NCBI RefSeq assembly: GCF_036227125.1
Contig: NZ_CP109435.1
Span: 806,001 to 870,000, forward strand
DNA from: Streptomyces sp. NBC_01485
GTDB lineage: Bacteria > Actinomycetota > Actinomycetes > Streptomycetales > Streptomycetaceae
Length of the DNA: 64,000 bases
Direction of reading: 5' to 3'
Part shown: piece after piece, positions 16,820 through 25,941 of the stretch
Numbering within the stretch: position 1 is the first letter of the stretch
Layout of the letters: every line of letters starts with the position of its first letter
Notes under the pieces: model-generated
What the model was told of the DNA's origin: nothing
The model's database searches: none
What the model saw: the letters and a program-made list of their open reading frames with translations, nothing else
Made by a program: the position numbers and the translations under genes

Positions 16820-17817
16820 CCGCCGACATCAACCCCGGCGACGGCCCCGGTACCGACTCCGGCATCCTCGCCGTGGATTCGGGTGGCTCCGGGCTGCGGG
16901 TCGCCCTGGGAACCGCCGAGCGCGGCGCCCTCGCCCGACGCTCGTCCCAGGTGCCCGTGCGCACCGGCGCGCGGGGCATCGACCCGGATCACCTGATGGC
17001 CCAACTGGTGCCACTGGTCCGGGCGTTGACGGACGAGACCGGTGTCCCGCCGCCGGCCACGGCCGTCGTGGGCGCGGCCGGTCTCGGCACGCTCGGCCAC
17101 GCCCTGCGCGCCGAGCTCCCGGGCGCCCTGGCCCGCGAGTTCGGGGTCCGTACGACCGCGCTGGCCGCCGACGCCGTCACCGCCTACGTCGGCGCGCTCG
17201 GGGCGCGGCCGGGCGCGGTGGTGGTCGCGGGCACGGGCCTGATCGCGCTCGGCACGGATCTGACGGCATGGCAGCGGGCGGACGGCTGGGGCCACCTGCT
17301 GGGCGACTGCGGGGGCGGCGCCTGGATCGGCCGGGCCGGACTGGAAGCCGCCCTGCGCGCGTACGACGGGCGGCCCGGCGGGTCCGCTCCGCTCCTGGCC
17401 CGCGCCGAGGAGCGGTTCGGGCCGACGCCCGGGCTGCCCGGGCAGCTCTACCCGCGCCCGGACCGCCCGGCCGTCCTCGCCTCCTTCGCGCCGTACGTGG
17501 CCGGTTGCGCCGCGGACGACCCGGTCGCCGCCGGCATCCTGCGCACGGCGGCCCGGCACCTGGCCGAGTCGGCGGCCGCCGTCTGCCCGCGAGGCGGCGA
17601 GCCCCGGATCGCTCTCACCGGGGGCCTGTTCAAGATCGGCGACCCCCTCCTCGTCCCCCTGGAGGGCGAGTTGGCGAGACGGCTGCCGCACGCCCTGCGG
17701 GTGCCCGCCGAGGGCGATCCGCTGGACGGCGCCGTACGCATCGCCACCGCACTGGCGACGGGCGCGCTCACACTGCCGGGTGAGGAGAGCCTGCTGTCGG
17801 TGGTGCAGCAGACGTAA
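16816..17817 (+). CDS. BadF/BadG-type N-acetylglucosamine kinase-like protein
   Basis: A 333-residue ASKHA-fold kinase. The first phosphate loop reads [15 protein letters not shown] (about residues 15-28), with [11 protein letters not shown] and [20 protein letters not shown] in the middle and [14 protein letters not shown] near the C terminus. The family phosphorylates N-acetylglucosamine or related sugars from cell-wall turnover; the exact sugar cannot be read. I chose the GTG at 16816, which overlaps the stop of the ung fossil, because upstream codons in this frame are not protein-like. Since the upstream gene is broken, translation now depends on the residual coupling or an internal ribosome-binding site. 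Confidence 0.85.
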   Translation: MTADINPGDGPGTDSGILAVDSGGSGLRVALGTAERGALARRSSQVPVRTGARGIDPDHLMAQLVPLVRALTDETGVPPPATAVVGAAGLGTLGHALRAELPGALAREFGVRTTALAADAVTAYVGALGARPGAVVVAGTGLIALGTDLTAWQRADGWGHLLGDCGGGAWIGRAGLEAALRAYDGRPGGSAPLLARAEERFGPTPGLPGQLYPRPDRPAVLASFAPYVAGCAADDPVAAGILRTAARHLAESAAAVCPRGGEPRIALTGGLFKIGDPLLVPLEGELARRLPHALRVPAEGDPLDGAVRIATALATGALTLPGEESLLSVVQQT

Positions 17818-17863
17818 TGCAGGGGGCGTAGGGAACGTACGTCAACGTACGGCATGTTACGAA

Positions 17864-17881
17864 AAGGGAGATTGCTCCCTT
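17864..17881 (+). terminator. Hairpin after the kinase gene
   Basis: AAGGGAG at 17864-17870 pairs with CTCCCTT at 17875-17881 across a 4-base loop, 46 bases after the kinase stop. A short repeat acgtac...cgtacg lies just before it. Probably a weak terminator. Confidence 0.45.
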
Positions 17882-18016
17882 CGAGGGCAAGTCGCCCGGT
17901 AAACACGCTGATCACTTCTGATCCGCACGTAACTCATCAGACAAAACCGGACGGATACCGCTCACCTGCACCCTCCCCGAACAGGGGAGCCCAAGAAGCC
18001 AGTAACATGCGTCGCC

Positions 18017-18940
18017 ATGAGCTCCCCCACTGGGCCCGCGTCCGGCCTGCCAGTACGAATGCCGCGACCTCGCCAGCCCGGGCGGCACCGCCGACCCGAG
18101 CCGCTGGCGGCTCCCGAGGGCGCGCCCGCGCTCGTTCTCGCGGTGCCGGGCACGCCGAGTGCCGCCGTGCGCAGTCTCGCCGAGGAGATCGTGAGCATCG
18201 CCCGCTCCGAGCTCCCCGGCCTGGACGCGCGCATCGGCTACCTCGACGGGGACGACACCGAGTTCCCCACGCTGCAGTCCATGCTCGTGTACGCCGCCGA
18301 GGAGCGCACCGCCCGCTTCGAGCACGCCCGTGCCGCCGGTCTGGACGTCAAGGAGCCCGACGGCCCGGTCGCCGTCGTCGTGCCGCTGCTGGCCGGCCCC
18401 GACGGCGCGCTGCTGCGCCAGGTCCGCCAGGCCGTCATGGAGAGCCGGATCGCGGCCGAGCTGACCGATGTGCTCGGCCCGCACCCGCTGCTCGCCGAGG
18501 CCCTGCACGTGCGGCTGTCCGAAGCGGGGCTGGCCCGCGCGGACCGCGCCCGGCTGTTCACCGTGGCGACGGCCGCGGACGGCATCATCCTGGCCTCCGT
18601 GGGCGGCGAGGAGGCCGTGCAGGCGGCCGGGATCACCGGCATGCTGCTCGCCGCGCGCCTCGCCGTGCCGGTGATGGCGGCGGCCCTCGACCAGGAGGGC
18701 TCCATCGCCTCCGTCGCCGAGCAGCTCCGGTCCTCCGGCTCCCAGCAGTTGGCGCTGGCGCCGTACCTGATCGGCCCGGAGATCAACGCCACGCTGATAG
18801 ACGCGGCGGCCGAGGAGGCCGGCTGTGCCGCCGCCGAGGCGCTCGGCCCGTACCCGGCCATCGGCAAGCTCGCGCTCGCCAAGTACACGACCGCCCTCGG
18901 CATCGCCCCACCGCAGCCGCAGGGCGCACCGGTCCGTTGA
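18017..18940 (+). CDS. CbiX/sirohydrochlorin chelatase-like protein
   Basis: A 307-residue protein with two CbiX-like repeats. The first half begins ALVLAVPGTPSAAVRSLAEE and includes VVVPLLAGPDGALLRQVRQA; the second includes DGIILASVGGEEAVQAAGIT followed by LLAARLAVPV. In true chelatases the first strand ends in a metal-binding AHGS motif; here the aligned position reads AVPG with no histidine. A standard cobalt- or iron-inserting activity is therefore doubtful, and a binding or regulatory role is possible. The first 40 residues are proline/arginine-rich and the start could be slightly further in. It stands alone between two hairpins. Confidence 0.75.
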   Translation: MSSPTGPASGLPVRMPRPRQPGRHRRPEPLAAPEGAPALVLAVPGTPSAAVRSLAEEIVSIARSELPGLDARIGYLDGDDTEFPTLQSMLVYAAEERTARFEHARAAGLDVKEPDGPVAVVVPLLAGPDGALLRQVRQAVMESRIAAELTDVLGPHPLLAEALHVRLSEAGLARADRARLFTVATAADGIILASVGGEEAVQAAGITGMLLAARLAVPVMAAALDQEGSIASVAEQLRSSGSQQLALAPYLIGPEINATLIDAAAEEAGCAAAEALGPYPAIGKLALAKYTTALGIAPPQPQGAPVR

Positions 18941-19033
18941 GACGACCCTCAGGACGCGGTACGCAACGAAGGGCCCGCACCGGCTGGGACGCTGTTGGCG
19001 AATCCACGGGCGGCCGGGTACCAGTTCTGCAAA

Positions 19034-19061
19034 TGTGACACTCCCACTAGGAAGTGTCACA
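19034..19061. terminator. Hairpin between convergent genes
   Basis: TGTGACACT at 19034-19042 and its exact complement at 19053-19061 enclose a 10-base loop. It lies between the stops of the CbiX-like gene (plus) and the lactonase gene (minus). The AT-rich arms also resemble an operator, but no promoter is expected here. Confidence 0.5.
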
Positions 19062-19197
19062 GTTCGCGGCCGACAGCACCCCGGATCTCCAGCACGGACT
19101 CACCCTCACCCGGCCCGGATCGCCCAGGCGGAATTCGCCGACAGCATCCGGCTGGGTGCGGGCCCTTCGTCGTGCGCGCGACAGGGGTTCGGCGGGG

Positions 19198-20244
19198 TCA
19201 GCCGAGGATCACGCAGGAGGCGGCGGGGACCGCGATCGAACCGCCGCGCCGGGGCAGGCCGGTGGCCGGGTCCAGGGTGAACCAGGTGACGTCGCCGGAG
19301 CGTTCGTTCGCGACGTAGAGGAAGCCGCCGGTGCCGTCGACGGCGATCGCGCGCGGCCAGTGCCCGGCGCAGGGCACCGTCCCGACCAGCCGCAGGGCCT
19401 CTCCCCCGCCCTCCACCGCGAACACCGAGAGGACGTCCTCGCCGCGGGTGGCGGTCCACACGAACCGGCCGTCGGGCGAGACGACGAGGCCCGAGGGGTA
19501 GGCGTCGCCGGCCGGGGCGCCGGGCAGGACGGCCGTCTCGGCCAGGGGCTTCAGCGAGCCGTCGGAGGCGTCCCAGCGGCAGGCCGTGACGGTCGGGGTG
19601 AGTTCGTTGACGACGTAGGCGTACTCGCCGCCTGGGTGGAAGGCCAGGTGGCGTGGTCCTGAGCCGGGGCGCAGCGCGTGCTCCCCGTGCACGACGGGGC
19701 TGCCGTCGCGCAGGGCGCACACCCGGACGGAGTCCGTCCCGAGGTCCACGCTGACCGCCCACCGGCCGCTCGGGTCGGGCTGCACCTGGTGGGCGTGCGG
19801 GCCCTGCTGGCGTCGCGTGTGCGGGCCGGAACCGGTGTGCCGCAGGACGCCGGAGGCGACGCGGGCAAGGGTGCCGTCCGGGCGGAGCGGGACGGCGGTG
19901 ACGCTGCCGGAGCCGTAGTTGGCGGTGAGGACGTGGCCGTCGAACACGCTGAGGTGGGTGGGGCCGCTGCCGCCGACCGGCACGGGCGGCCCGGTCGGCT
20001 CCGGGGCGTCACCGGTGACCCGGTAGGCAGCGACCGCGCCGTCCGTCGTCTCGCTGACCGCGTACAGCGTGTCGCCGGCGGCCGACAGGGCCAGGTAGGA
20101 GGGGTCGGGGACGCCGTTCACGCTGCTCAGGACGGTCAGCGCGCCGTCGGCCGGGTCCACGGCGGCGGCCACGATGCCGGGCCCTCCAGCCGCCGTGAAC
20201 GAGCCGATGAACGCCCGCTGTCGCCTTCCGCCGAGGTCTGCCAC
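19198..20244 (-). CDS. Lactonase-family seven-bladed beta-propeller protein
   Basis: A 348-residue protein of the 6-phosphogluconolactonase (YbhE) propeller family. Repeated blade motifs appear, such as FIGSFTAAGGPGIVAAAVD near the start, GPTHLSVFDGHVLTANYGSG, GPRHLAFHPGGEYAYVVNEL, YPSGLVVSPDGRFVWTATRG and WPRAIAVDGTGGFLYVANER. Members hydrolyse sugar lactones or related cyclic esters. No signal peptide is seen. Central pentose-phosphate lactonase activity in Streptomyces is normally supplied by the unrelated DevB type, so this could serve a secondary lactone. It is a single gene. Confidence 0.88.
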   Translation of the reverse strand: MADLGGRRQRAFIGSFTAAGGPGIVAAAVDPADGALTVLSSVNGVPDPSYLALSAAGDTLYAVSETTDGAVAAYRVTGDAPEPTGPPVPVGGSGPTHLSVFDGHVLTANYGSGSVTAVPLRPDGTLARVASGVLRHTGSGPHTRRQQGPHAHQVQPDPSGRWAVSVDLGTDSVRVCALRDGSPVVHGEHALRPGSGPRHLAFHPGGEYAYVVNELTPTVTACRWDASDGSLKPLAETAVLPGAPAGDAYPSGLVVSPDGRFVWTATRGEDVLSVFAVEGGGEALRLVGTVPCAGHWPRAIAVDGTGGFLYVANERSGDVTWFTLDPATGLPRRGGSIAVPAASCVILG

Positions 20245-20352
20245 CGCTGTCCCCTCCCGGGTCGCCGCTGCCGCTGCTGACGCTGCTGCTCGGGGTGACC
20301 GTAGCAGTCGATCACGAACGGTCTAGACCAGGCACGCTCGCTCGGCGACGCC

Positions 20353-21873
20353 TCAGGCGCCGAGCGGGACCCGGTGGGCGCCGCGCAGGGGCCCGGCGAG
20401 TTCGAGGAGGGCCTGTTCCAGGGCGTGGAGGTGGGCCAGTACCGGTTCGGCCGGTGCAGCGCTGCGCGGCGCGGCGGCGGTCTCCCCCGCGTGGCGGGGC
20501 GGTCCGTCGGCGGGCGGAGCGGTGAGCGTCTCGACGGCGGCCTCGACGCGCCAGCAGGCGGCGACGAGGCGGGCGTCGTGCGAGGCCTCGGGGTCCGCGG
20601 CGACCGAGGCGAGTCCGCGCACCTCGCGGGCGCAGTCGTCGAGCAGCGCGAGGATGTGCCGGGCCCGGCCCTTGCGGGCCCGCAGCGGGCTGAGCGGATG
20701 CACCAGGGGCGCCAGGGACTGCCGGACCCGGGCGAGGATCTGTTCCAGCTCGGCCGCCCGCCGGGCCGGGTCCGCCGTCGGGGAGCCCGCGAGCCGGGCG
20801 GCGGCCTCGGCGGTGCAGGCGTGCACGCAGCGCAGGGCGCGCTCCACCCACGCGTCGGTGACGGAGTGCGTGGTGACCGGGAGCACCAGCAGCACCGCCA
20901 GTCCGGCGCCCAGCGCGCCCACGGCCGTCTCGGTGACCCTCAGGGCGAGCAGGGCCGGGTCCAGCAGTCCGAGCAGTCCGTACAGCGCGCTGGCCAGGAC
21001 CGTGACGGCGAGCATCATCCACGTGTAGGAGACGGCGGCGGAGTAGAAGATCCCGAAGACGGCGACCGCGACGATCACGGCGGTCGCCACCGGCTCCCCG
21101 TGCAGGGGCACGGCCACGACCAGGCCCAGCGCGATGCCGATGACGGTCCCGAGGAACCGCCGGAAGCCCCGGATCAGCGTCTCGCCGCGCGAGGTGGTGT
21201 TCACGAACACCCACCAGGTGGCGCCGACCGCCCAGTACCACCGCTGGTCGGACAGCGCCTGCCCGACGACGAGGGCCATCCCGGCGCCCGCGGTGGCCTG
21301 GATCGCCTGCCGGGTCGTGATCCGCGCCAGTCCCGTACCGCCGGTCGGCGGCGCGACCGCGGTGGTCGCTACCGGTCGCCGCCGCTCGTAGCACCACATC
21401 CCGAACCGCACCGCCGACGACGCCGCCAGCGACAGCGTCACCGCCGCGTAGAGCTCGGGCAGTTGGCCGGGGACGGTGTGCAGGAACTGTGCGGCGAAGA
21501 AGGTCATGAACGCGAACACCCCGAGCGAGTGCCCGCGCGGTCCCCAGCGCCGGGCGTACGCACCGGCTCCCACGACGGCGAGGAAGGCCAGGTCACGGGC
21601 GACGGGCAGGTCGTGCAGGACGGCCGCGAGGCCGAGCACCGGCAGCCCGACGGCCGGGAGCAGCGCGGTCGTCACGGCCTGCCCGCGCACCGTCGCGTCG
21701 GTCACCGTGAACAGGGCGAGCAGCGCCGCCAGGCCGCCGGTGATGGCCGCCGTCATGGAGTGCCCGGCCAGCGCGCACAGGGCGACGGCGAGCCCGATGC
21801 CGAGCACGGCCCGGGAGGCGAACCGCAGCCGTGCCTTGCCCGGATCCGGTGCCACGAACGCCCTCTTCAGCAA
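20353..21873 (-). CDS. FUSC-family membrane protein (aromatic acid exporter-like)
   Basis: An integral membrane protein of about 506 residues with the FUSC arrangement of two sets of about five to six helices separated by a linker, and a C-terminal cytoplasmic helical region (about residues 370-500). Landmarks are AGHSMTAAITGGLAALLALF and the family motif YYWAVG-like WYWAVGATWWVFVNTTSRGE, followed by RFLGTVIGIALGLVV. Relatives such as AaeB and YccS export aromatic carboxylic acids. The start is uncertain: I chose the TTG at 21873 after a purine-rich stretch; an in-frame ATG at 21966 is the longest alternative. It lies downstream of the large aromatic-polyene-type operon and could help export its aromatic products, which is inference from position. 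Confidence 0.8.
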   Translation of the reverse strand: MLKRAFVAPDPGKARLRFASRAVLGIGLAVALCALAGHSMTAAITGGLAALLALFTVTDATVRGQAVTTALLPAVGLPVLGLAAVLHDLPVARDLAFLAVVGAGAYARRWGPRGHSLGVFAFMTFFAAQFLHTVPGQLPELYAAVTLSLAASSAVRFGMWCYERRRPVATTAVAPPTGGTGLARITTRQAIQATAGAGMALVVGQALSDQRWYWAVGATWWVFVNTTSRGETLIRGFRRFLGTVIGIALGLVVAVPLHGEPVATAVIVAVAVFGIFYSAAVSYTWMMLAVTVLASALYGLLGLLDPALLALRVTETAVGALGAGLAVLLVLPVTTHSVTDAWVERALRCVHACTAEAAARLAGSPTADPARRAAELEQILARVRQSLAPLVHPLSPLRARKGRARHILALLDDCAREVRGLASVAADPEASHDARLVAACWRVEAAVETLTAPPADGPPRHAGETAAAPRSAAPAEPVLAHLHALEQALLELAGPLRGAHRVPLGA

Positions 21874-22008
21874 GCTGCCCCGCCCTTTCCCCACCCTGGT
21901 GCACCGCGAACGAGCCACGGCATGAGAAAGGCGCCGCGGAGTCCGCAGCGCCATCGATACGACCATCTCAACACCTGGGGGAGTGATGGTTCAACCGGGG
22001 ACGGGAAC

Positions 22009-22027
22009 ACTGGGCCAATGGCCCAGT
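22009..22027. promoter_or_regulatory. 19-base palindrome upstream of the FUSC gene
   Basis: ACTGGGCCA and its exact complement TGGCCCAGT flank a single central A. It lies 75 bases after the ketoreductase stop and 136 bases before the preferred FUSC start. It may be an operator for the FUSC gene or part of the terminator of the 15-kb operon; the one-base loop argues for a protein-binding site over an RNA hairpin. Confidence 0.45.
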
Positions 22028-22101
22028 TCAGATGCACCCTTCTCGGCCACCGGTCGGCCAACGGCCCACCCGACCTGCGCGGCCCACGCAGCCCAGTCGT
22101 C

Positions 22102-22839
22102 TCAGTGGCCCAGTCCGGCTCCCCCGTCGACCGGGATCACGGCGCCGCGCACGTAACCGGCGCCGGCCAGGAACGCCACCGCGTCGGCGACCTCGTCGGG
22201 GTGGGCCAGGCGGCCGGCCGGGGTGCGGGCGAGCAGGTGCCGGCGCTGCTCCTCGGTGAGCGCGCGGCTCATGTCGCTCTCGGTCAGCCCGGGGGCCACG
22301 ACGTTGCAGGTGATGTCCCGGGCGCCGAGTTCCTGGGTCAGCGACCGGGCGAAGCCGACCAGCCCCGCCTTCGCCGCCGCGTAGTTGGTCTGGCCCGCAG
22401 CCCCTTGCAGTGCCGCCGTGGAGGAGATCAGCACGATGCGGCCGTGGCCCTGCCGCAGCATCCCGCGCACCGCGCGCCGGACGACCCGGAAGGCCCCGGT
22501 GAGGTTGGTGTCGATCACGGAGGTGAAGTCCTCGTCGCTCATCCGCAGCAGCAGCCGGTCGTTGGCGAACCCCGCGTTGGCGACCAGGACGCCGACCGGA
22601 CCGTGCGCGGCCTCGGCCTCCTTGAAGGCCTGGTCCACCTGCTGACTGTCCGTCACGTCGCACCGTACGGCGAGGAGGTTGTCGTCGGCGGGTGGCGCTT
22701 CGCCCCGGTGGGTGACCGCGACCCGGTCTCCGGCCGCCGCGAAGTGCCGGGCTATGGCCAGCCCGATCCCCCTGTTCCCGCCGGTCACGAAGACCGACCG
22801 GGCCGCCGGGTGTTCGCTGGTCCCTGAGATTTCGGTCAT
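22102..22839 (-). CDS. FabG-like 3-oxoacyl-ACP reductase (ketoreductase)
   Basis: Classical short-chain dehydrogenase of 245 residues. It has the NADPH-binding TGGNRGIGLAIA (about residues 19-30), NAGFANDRLLLRM, active-site serine in IVLISSTAALQ, YAAAK (Tyr/Lys pair) and the FabG-like ending GAVIPVDGGAGLGH. It reduces beta-keto thioesters on an acyl carrier protein. As the last gene of the 14-gene operon (its ATG overlaps the exporter stop, ATGA) it is the only ketoreductase for the type II PKS encoded upstream, and would make each beta-hydroxy intermediate of the polyene chain. A role in fatty-acid synthesis is less likely given the operon. Confidence 0.9.
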   Translation of the reverse strand: MTEISGTSEHPAARSVFVTGGNRGIGLAIARHFAAAGDRVAVTHRGEAPPADDNLLAVRCDVTDSQQVDQAFKEAEAAHGPVGVLVANAGFANDRLLLRMSDEDFTSVIDTNLTGAFRVVRRAVRGMLRQGHGRIVLISSTAALQGAAGQTNYAAAKAGLVGFARSLTQELGARDITCNVVAPGLTESDMSRALTEEQRRHLLARTPAGRLAHPDEVADAVAFLAGAGYVRGAVIPVDGGAGLGH

Positions 22840-24425
22840 TCCGAGTCCCTGCCGTTTCCGTTTCCGCCGGTCTCACCGGCTGCTTTGCGTGCGCGCAGGC
22901 CCACGGTGGCCACGACGAACCCGACGAGGGCCAGTACGGCGGTCCAGAACGTTGCCGCGTACATGGCGTCGAGGAAGGCGCGGTCGGCCGTGGCCGCCAG
23001 TTCCGGCAGGCGCAGTGAACCGGCCAGTGAGCGGGCCGCCTCGGCCGAGGTGCGGGCCTGTTCCTGCGCGTCCGGGGAGAGCTTGCCCGCGGCGCCGGGC
23101 AGCGGGGCGTCCGCCATGCGGTCCCGGTACACCGCGGAGAGGATCGAGCCGGTCATCGCCACCCCGAGCGTCCCGCCCACCTGGCGTGTGACGCTGTTGA
23201 GGGCCGATCCGGCGCCCGCGAGCTGCGGCGGCACCCCGCTCATCATCACGGCCGTGACCGGTGTGCCGACCAGGCCCATGCCGAACCCCTGCACCCACAG
23301 CAGGACGACGACGACCGGGATCGGGGTCCCGCCGTCGAACCACAGGTAGCCGACGTACGTGGCCGCCGTGGCCAGGACGCCGACCGCGACCGTCCACCGG
23401 GCCGACAGCAGCCTGCTCATCGCCGGGGACGCCTGACTGCCCAGGACGATGCCGACCGCGGCGGCGATCATGACGGTGCCGGCGTCGGCCGGGGAGAGCC
23501 CGCGGGGTCCCTGGAGGTAGAACGCCGCGTAGAACAGATGCCCGGCCAGTGCCATGAACGCGATCAGCAGCACCACGCTCCCGGCCGTGAACCCGGGCTG
23601 CCGGAAGAGCCGCAGGTCCAGGCTGGGCGCCGGGGACCTGCGCTGACCGGCCACGAAGGCGGTGAGCAGCGCGCCGCCCAGGACGAGGGGCAGCAGGACG
23701 TGCCCCCCGTGCCAGCTCTGTCCGTTGCCGAGTTCGATGACGCCGTAGACCACACCGCCGAGGCCGAGCACCGACAGCGCGAGGCCCGGCAGGTCGAGCA
23801 CCCGGCGTGCGGGGCCCTTGAGCGCGGGCACCACGGCCACCACGCCGGCCATGCACAGGAGGACGATCGGCACGTTGACCAGGAACACCGAGCCCCACCA
23901 GAAGTGGCTGAGCAGCGCCCCGCCCACGACCGGGCCGACGGCCACGCCGAGGCCGCTGGACGAGCTCCAGATCGCGATGGCCCGCGTGCGTTTCTCCGGC
24001 GGGGTGGTCTGCACGATGACCGACAGGGTCGCCGGCATCAGCAGCGCGCTGCCCGCGCCCATGAAGCCGCGCGCCACGATCAGCCAGCCCGCGCTCCCGG
24101 CGAACGCTCCGACCCCGGAGGCGGCGCCGAACAGCGCCAGACCGGCGAGGAGTGTGGTGCGCGGGCCGAAGCGGTCGGCGAGCGCGCCGCCCGCGAAGAG
24201 GGTGCCGGCGAAGACCAGGGTGTAGGCGCTCGCCACCCACTCCAGCTCGGCGGGGGTCGCGCCCAGTCCGCCGGCCGGGTCGGCCAGCGTGGTGACCGCC
24301 ACGTTGAGGATGGAGGTGTCCAGCCAGATCAGCATCTGGGCGCAGACGACGACCAGGAGGACGGGCCAGGACCGTGGGGCCGTGGCCGGTGTCGCGGTCT
24401 GCTCGGTGCGGCTCACGGCGCTCAT
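22836..24425 (-). CDS. DHA2-family MFS exporter of the type II PKS/diazo cluster
   Basis: A 529-residue transporter with 14 predicted helices. It starts with a short cytoplasmic tail, then LLVVVCAQMLIWLDTSILNV in helix 1, FAGGALADRFGPRTTLLAGL (motif A) and RGFMGAGSALLMPATLSVIV (motif C region), followed by the drug/proton antiporter pattern GLGVAVGPVVGGALL. A hydrophilic loop of about 50 residues precedes the last helix, and the tail is Gly/Asn-rich. Overlaps at both ends (ATGA with the lyase upstream and with the ketoreductase downstream) place it inside the biosynthetic operon, so it most likely exports the product or protects against nitrous-acid-derived intermediates. Confidence 0.92.
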   Translation of the reverse strand: MSAVSRTEQTATPATAPRSWPVLLVVVCAQMLIWLDTSILNVAVTTLADPAGGLGATPAELEWVASAYTLVFAGTLFAGGALADRFGPRTTLLAGLALFGAASGVGAFAGSAGWLIVARGFMGAGSALLMPATLSVIVQTTPPEKRTRAIAIWSSSSGLGVAVGPVVGGALLSHFWWGSVFLVNVPIVLLCMAGVVAVVPALKGPARRVLDLPGLALSVLGLGGVVYGVIELGNGQSWHGGHVLLPLVLGGALLTAFVAGQRRSPAPSLDLRLFRQPGFTAGSVVLLIAFMALAGHLFYAAFYLQGPRGLSPADAGTVMIAAAVGIVLGSQASPAMSRLLSARWTVAVGVLATAATYVGYLWFDGGTPIPVVVVLLWVQGFGMGLVGTPVTAVMMSGVPPQLAGAGSALNSVTRQVGGTLGVAMTGSILSAVYRDRMADAPLPGAAGKLSPDAQEQARTSAEAARSLAGSLRLPELAATADRAFLDAMYAATFWTAVLALVGFVVATVGLRARKAAGETGGNGNGRDSE

Positions 24426-25909
24426 CGGGCACCCCCGTCGCGCGTCGGGACGGTGTCGTCGGACGACGGGGCGGTGTCGTAGGCCGACGGGGCGGTGCCG
24501 TCGTCTGTCGGGAGGGTGCCGTATCTGCGCAGCGCCCGTTCGACCAGCGCGTCGGCCGCGCCCGTGTAGCGGGCCGGGTCGAGGAGTTCCGCGAGCTGGT
24601 CCGGGGTGAGGCGGGCGGACAGGTCGGGGTGGGCGGACAGCACCTCGGTGAGGGGGCGGCCGCTGCTGTCGGCCTCGGCCGTGGCTGCGGTCAGCAGTTT
24701 CTTCGCCCGTGCCTTGCCGAGCGCCGGGGCGAGCGCCACCGTCAGCCGTTCGGTGACGATCGCGCCGCCGGTCAGCTCCAGGTTGGCGCGCATCCGTTCC
24801 GGATGGACGACCAGCCCCTCCGCGAGCTCGACGGCGGTGTGCGCGGCCCCGCCTGTCAGGCGCAGCGCCTCCCGCAGCGGCTGCCACTCGGCGTGCCACG
24901 CCCCGGCCGGCCGCTCGTCCTCGGCGAGCATGCACTGCGCCAGGACGAGGGCGTGGGCGGGGACCTGCCGGGCGGCCGACACGATGAGCGTGGCGAGTGC
25001 GGGGTTGCGCTTCTGCGGCATCGCCGAGGAGCCCCCGCGCCCGGCCGCCGCCGGCTCGGACACCTCACCGATCTCGGTGCGCGACAGCGTCTGCACGTCG
25101 AGCGCGAACTTGCCGAGCGCCCCGGTGACCAGTTGGAGGACCGCTCCGAGGTCCGCGACGGGCGTGCGCGCGGTGTGCCAGGGGATGACCGGTTCGGCCA
25201 GGCCGAGCGCCTGCGCGAACGGCTTCAGCAGTTCGACCCCGCCCTCGCCCTTCCCGCCGTCCAGTGCCGCGTACTCGCCGTAGGCGGCGAGGGTGCCGGC
25301 CGCGCCGCCGAGCTGGGCCGGGAGGGCGGCCGCGACCGCCTGTACGCGGGCCAGGGCGTCGGCGACCAGGTGGAGCCAGCCGGCCGCCTTGAGGCCGAAG
25401 GTGGTGGGGACCGCGTGCTGGGTCAGCGTGCGCCCGGCCAGCACGGTGTGGCGGTGGGTGTCGGCCAGGGTCGCGAGGGCGGCGCGAACGCGGTCCAGGT
25501 CGGCGGCGATGAGGGCGAGCACCCGGCGGGCGACCAGCATGGCCGCCGAGTCGAGGATGTCCTGGCTGGTGGATCCGCGGTGCACGTACTCGGCGGCGGC
25601 CGGGTCGGCGGCGGCGACCACCTCGGTGAAGGCGGTGACCAGGGCGACGACCGGGTTGGCCGTGGCCCGGGCCGCGCGGGCGAGGGCGACCGGGTCCAGC
25701 CGGTCCGCGCGCGCCGCCGAGGCGATCGCCTCCACCGCGGCGGCCGGGGTGAGGCCGACGGCGCACTGGGCCCGTGCCAGGGCCACTTCGGCGTCGAGCA
25801 TGGCCTGTAGCCAGGCCTCGTCGGTCGCCTCGGCCGCGGCCGGCGTGTCCGCCCAGGTGGGGGCGAGCAGGCCCGCGTCGGTGCCCACGGACAGCGCGTT
25901 CACGCTCAT
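24422..25909 (-). CDS. creD: CreD-like nitrosuccinate lyase (fumarase/aspartase superfamily)
   Basis: A 495-residue lyase annotated by most pipelines as adenylosuccinate lyase or 3-carboxy-cis,cis-muconate cycloisomerase. The superfamily signature GGSSAMPQKRNPALATLI is at about residues 280-297, with HRGSTSQDILDSAAMLV and AGRTLTQHAVPTTFGLKAAG upstream supplying the other active-site segments. Directly beside a CreE-like flavoenzyme it is best read as CreD/AvaD, which splits nitrosuccinate into fumarate and nitrous acid. I chose the ATG at 25909 because GGGAG stands just before it; the ATG at 25945 overlaps the previous stop and is possible. The last 30 residues are a repetitive Asp/Thr/Pro tail. 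Catabolic protocatechuate enzymes are not present nearby. Confidence 0.85.
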   Translation of the reverse strand: MSVNALSVGTDAGLLAPTWADTPAAAEATDEAWLQAMLDAEVALARAQCAVGLTPAAAVEAIASAARADRLDPVALARAARATANPVVALVTAFTEVVAAADPAAAEYVHRGSTSQDILDSAAMLVARRVLALIAADLDRVRAALATLADTHRHTVLAGRTLTQHAVPTTFGLKAAGWLHLVADALARVQAVAAALPAQLGGAAGTLAAYGEYAALDGGKGEGGVELLKPFAQALGLAEPVIPWHTARTPVADLGAVLQLVTGALGKFALDVQTLSRTEIGEVSEPAAAGRGGSSAMPQKRNPALATLIVSAARQVPAHALVLAQCMLAEDERPAGAWHAEWQPLREALRLTGGAAHTAVELAEGLVVHPERMRANLELTGGAIVTERLTVALAPALGKARAKKLLTAATAEADSSGRPLTEVLSAHPDLSARLTPDQLAELLDPARYTGAADALVERALRRYGTLPTDDGTAPSAYDTAPSSDDTVPTRDGGAR

Positions 25910-25941
25910 CGACTCCCTATGTTCCCTGTGTTCCCTGTTGC

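Noticed and set aside
24422-25909. Protocatechuate-pathway 3-carboxymuconate cycloisomerase
   Set aside because: No other pca genes are present, whereas a CreE-like flavoenzyme is adjacent; CreD is the better reading.
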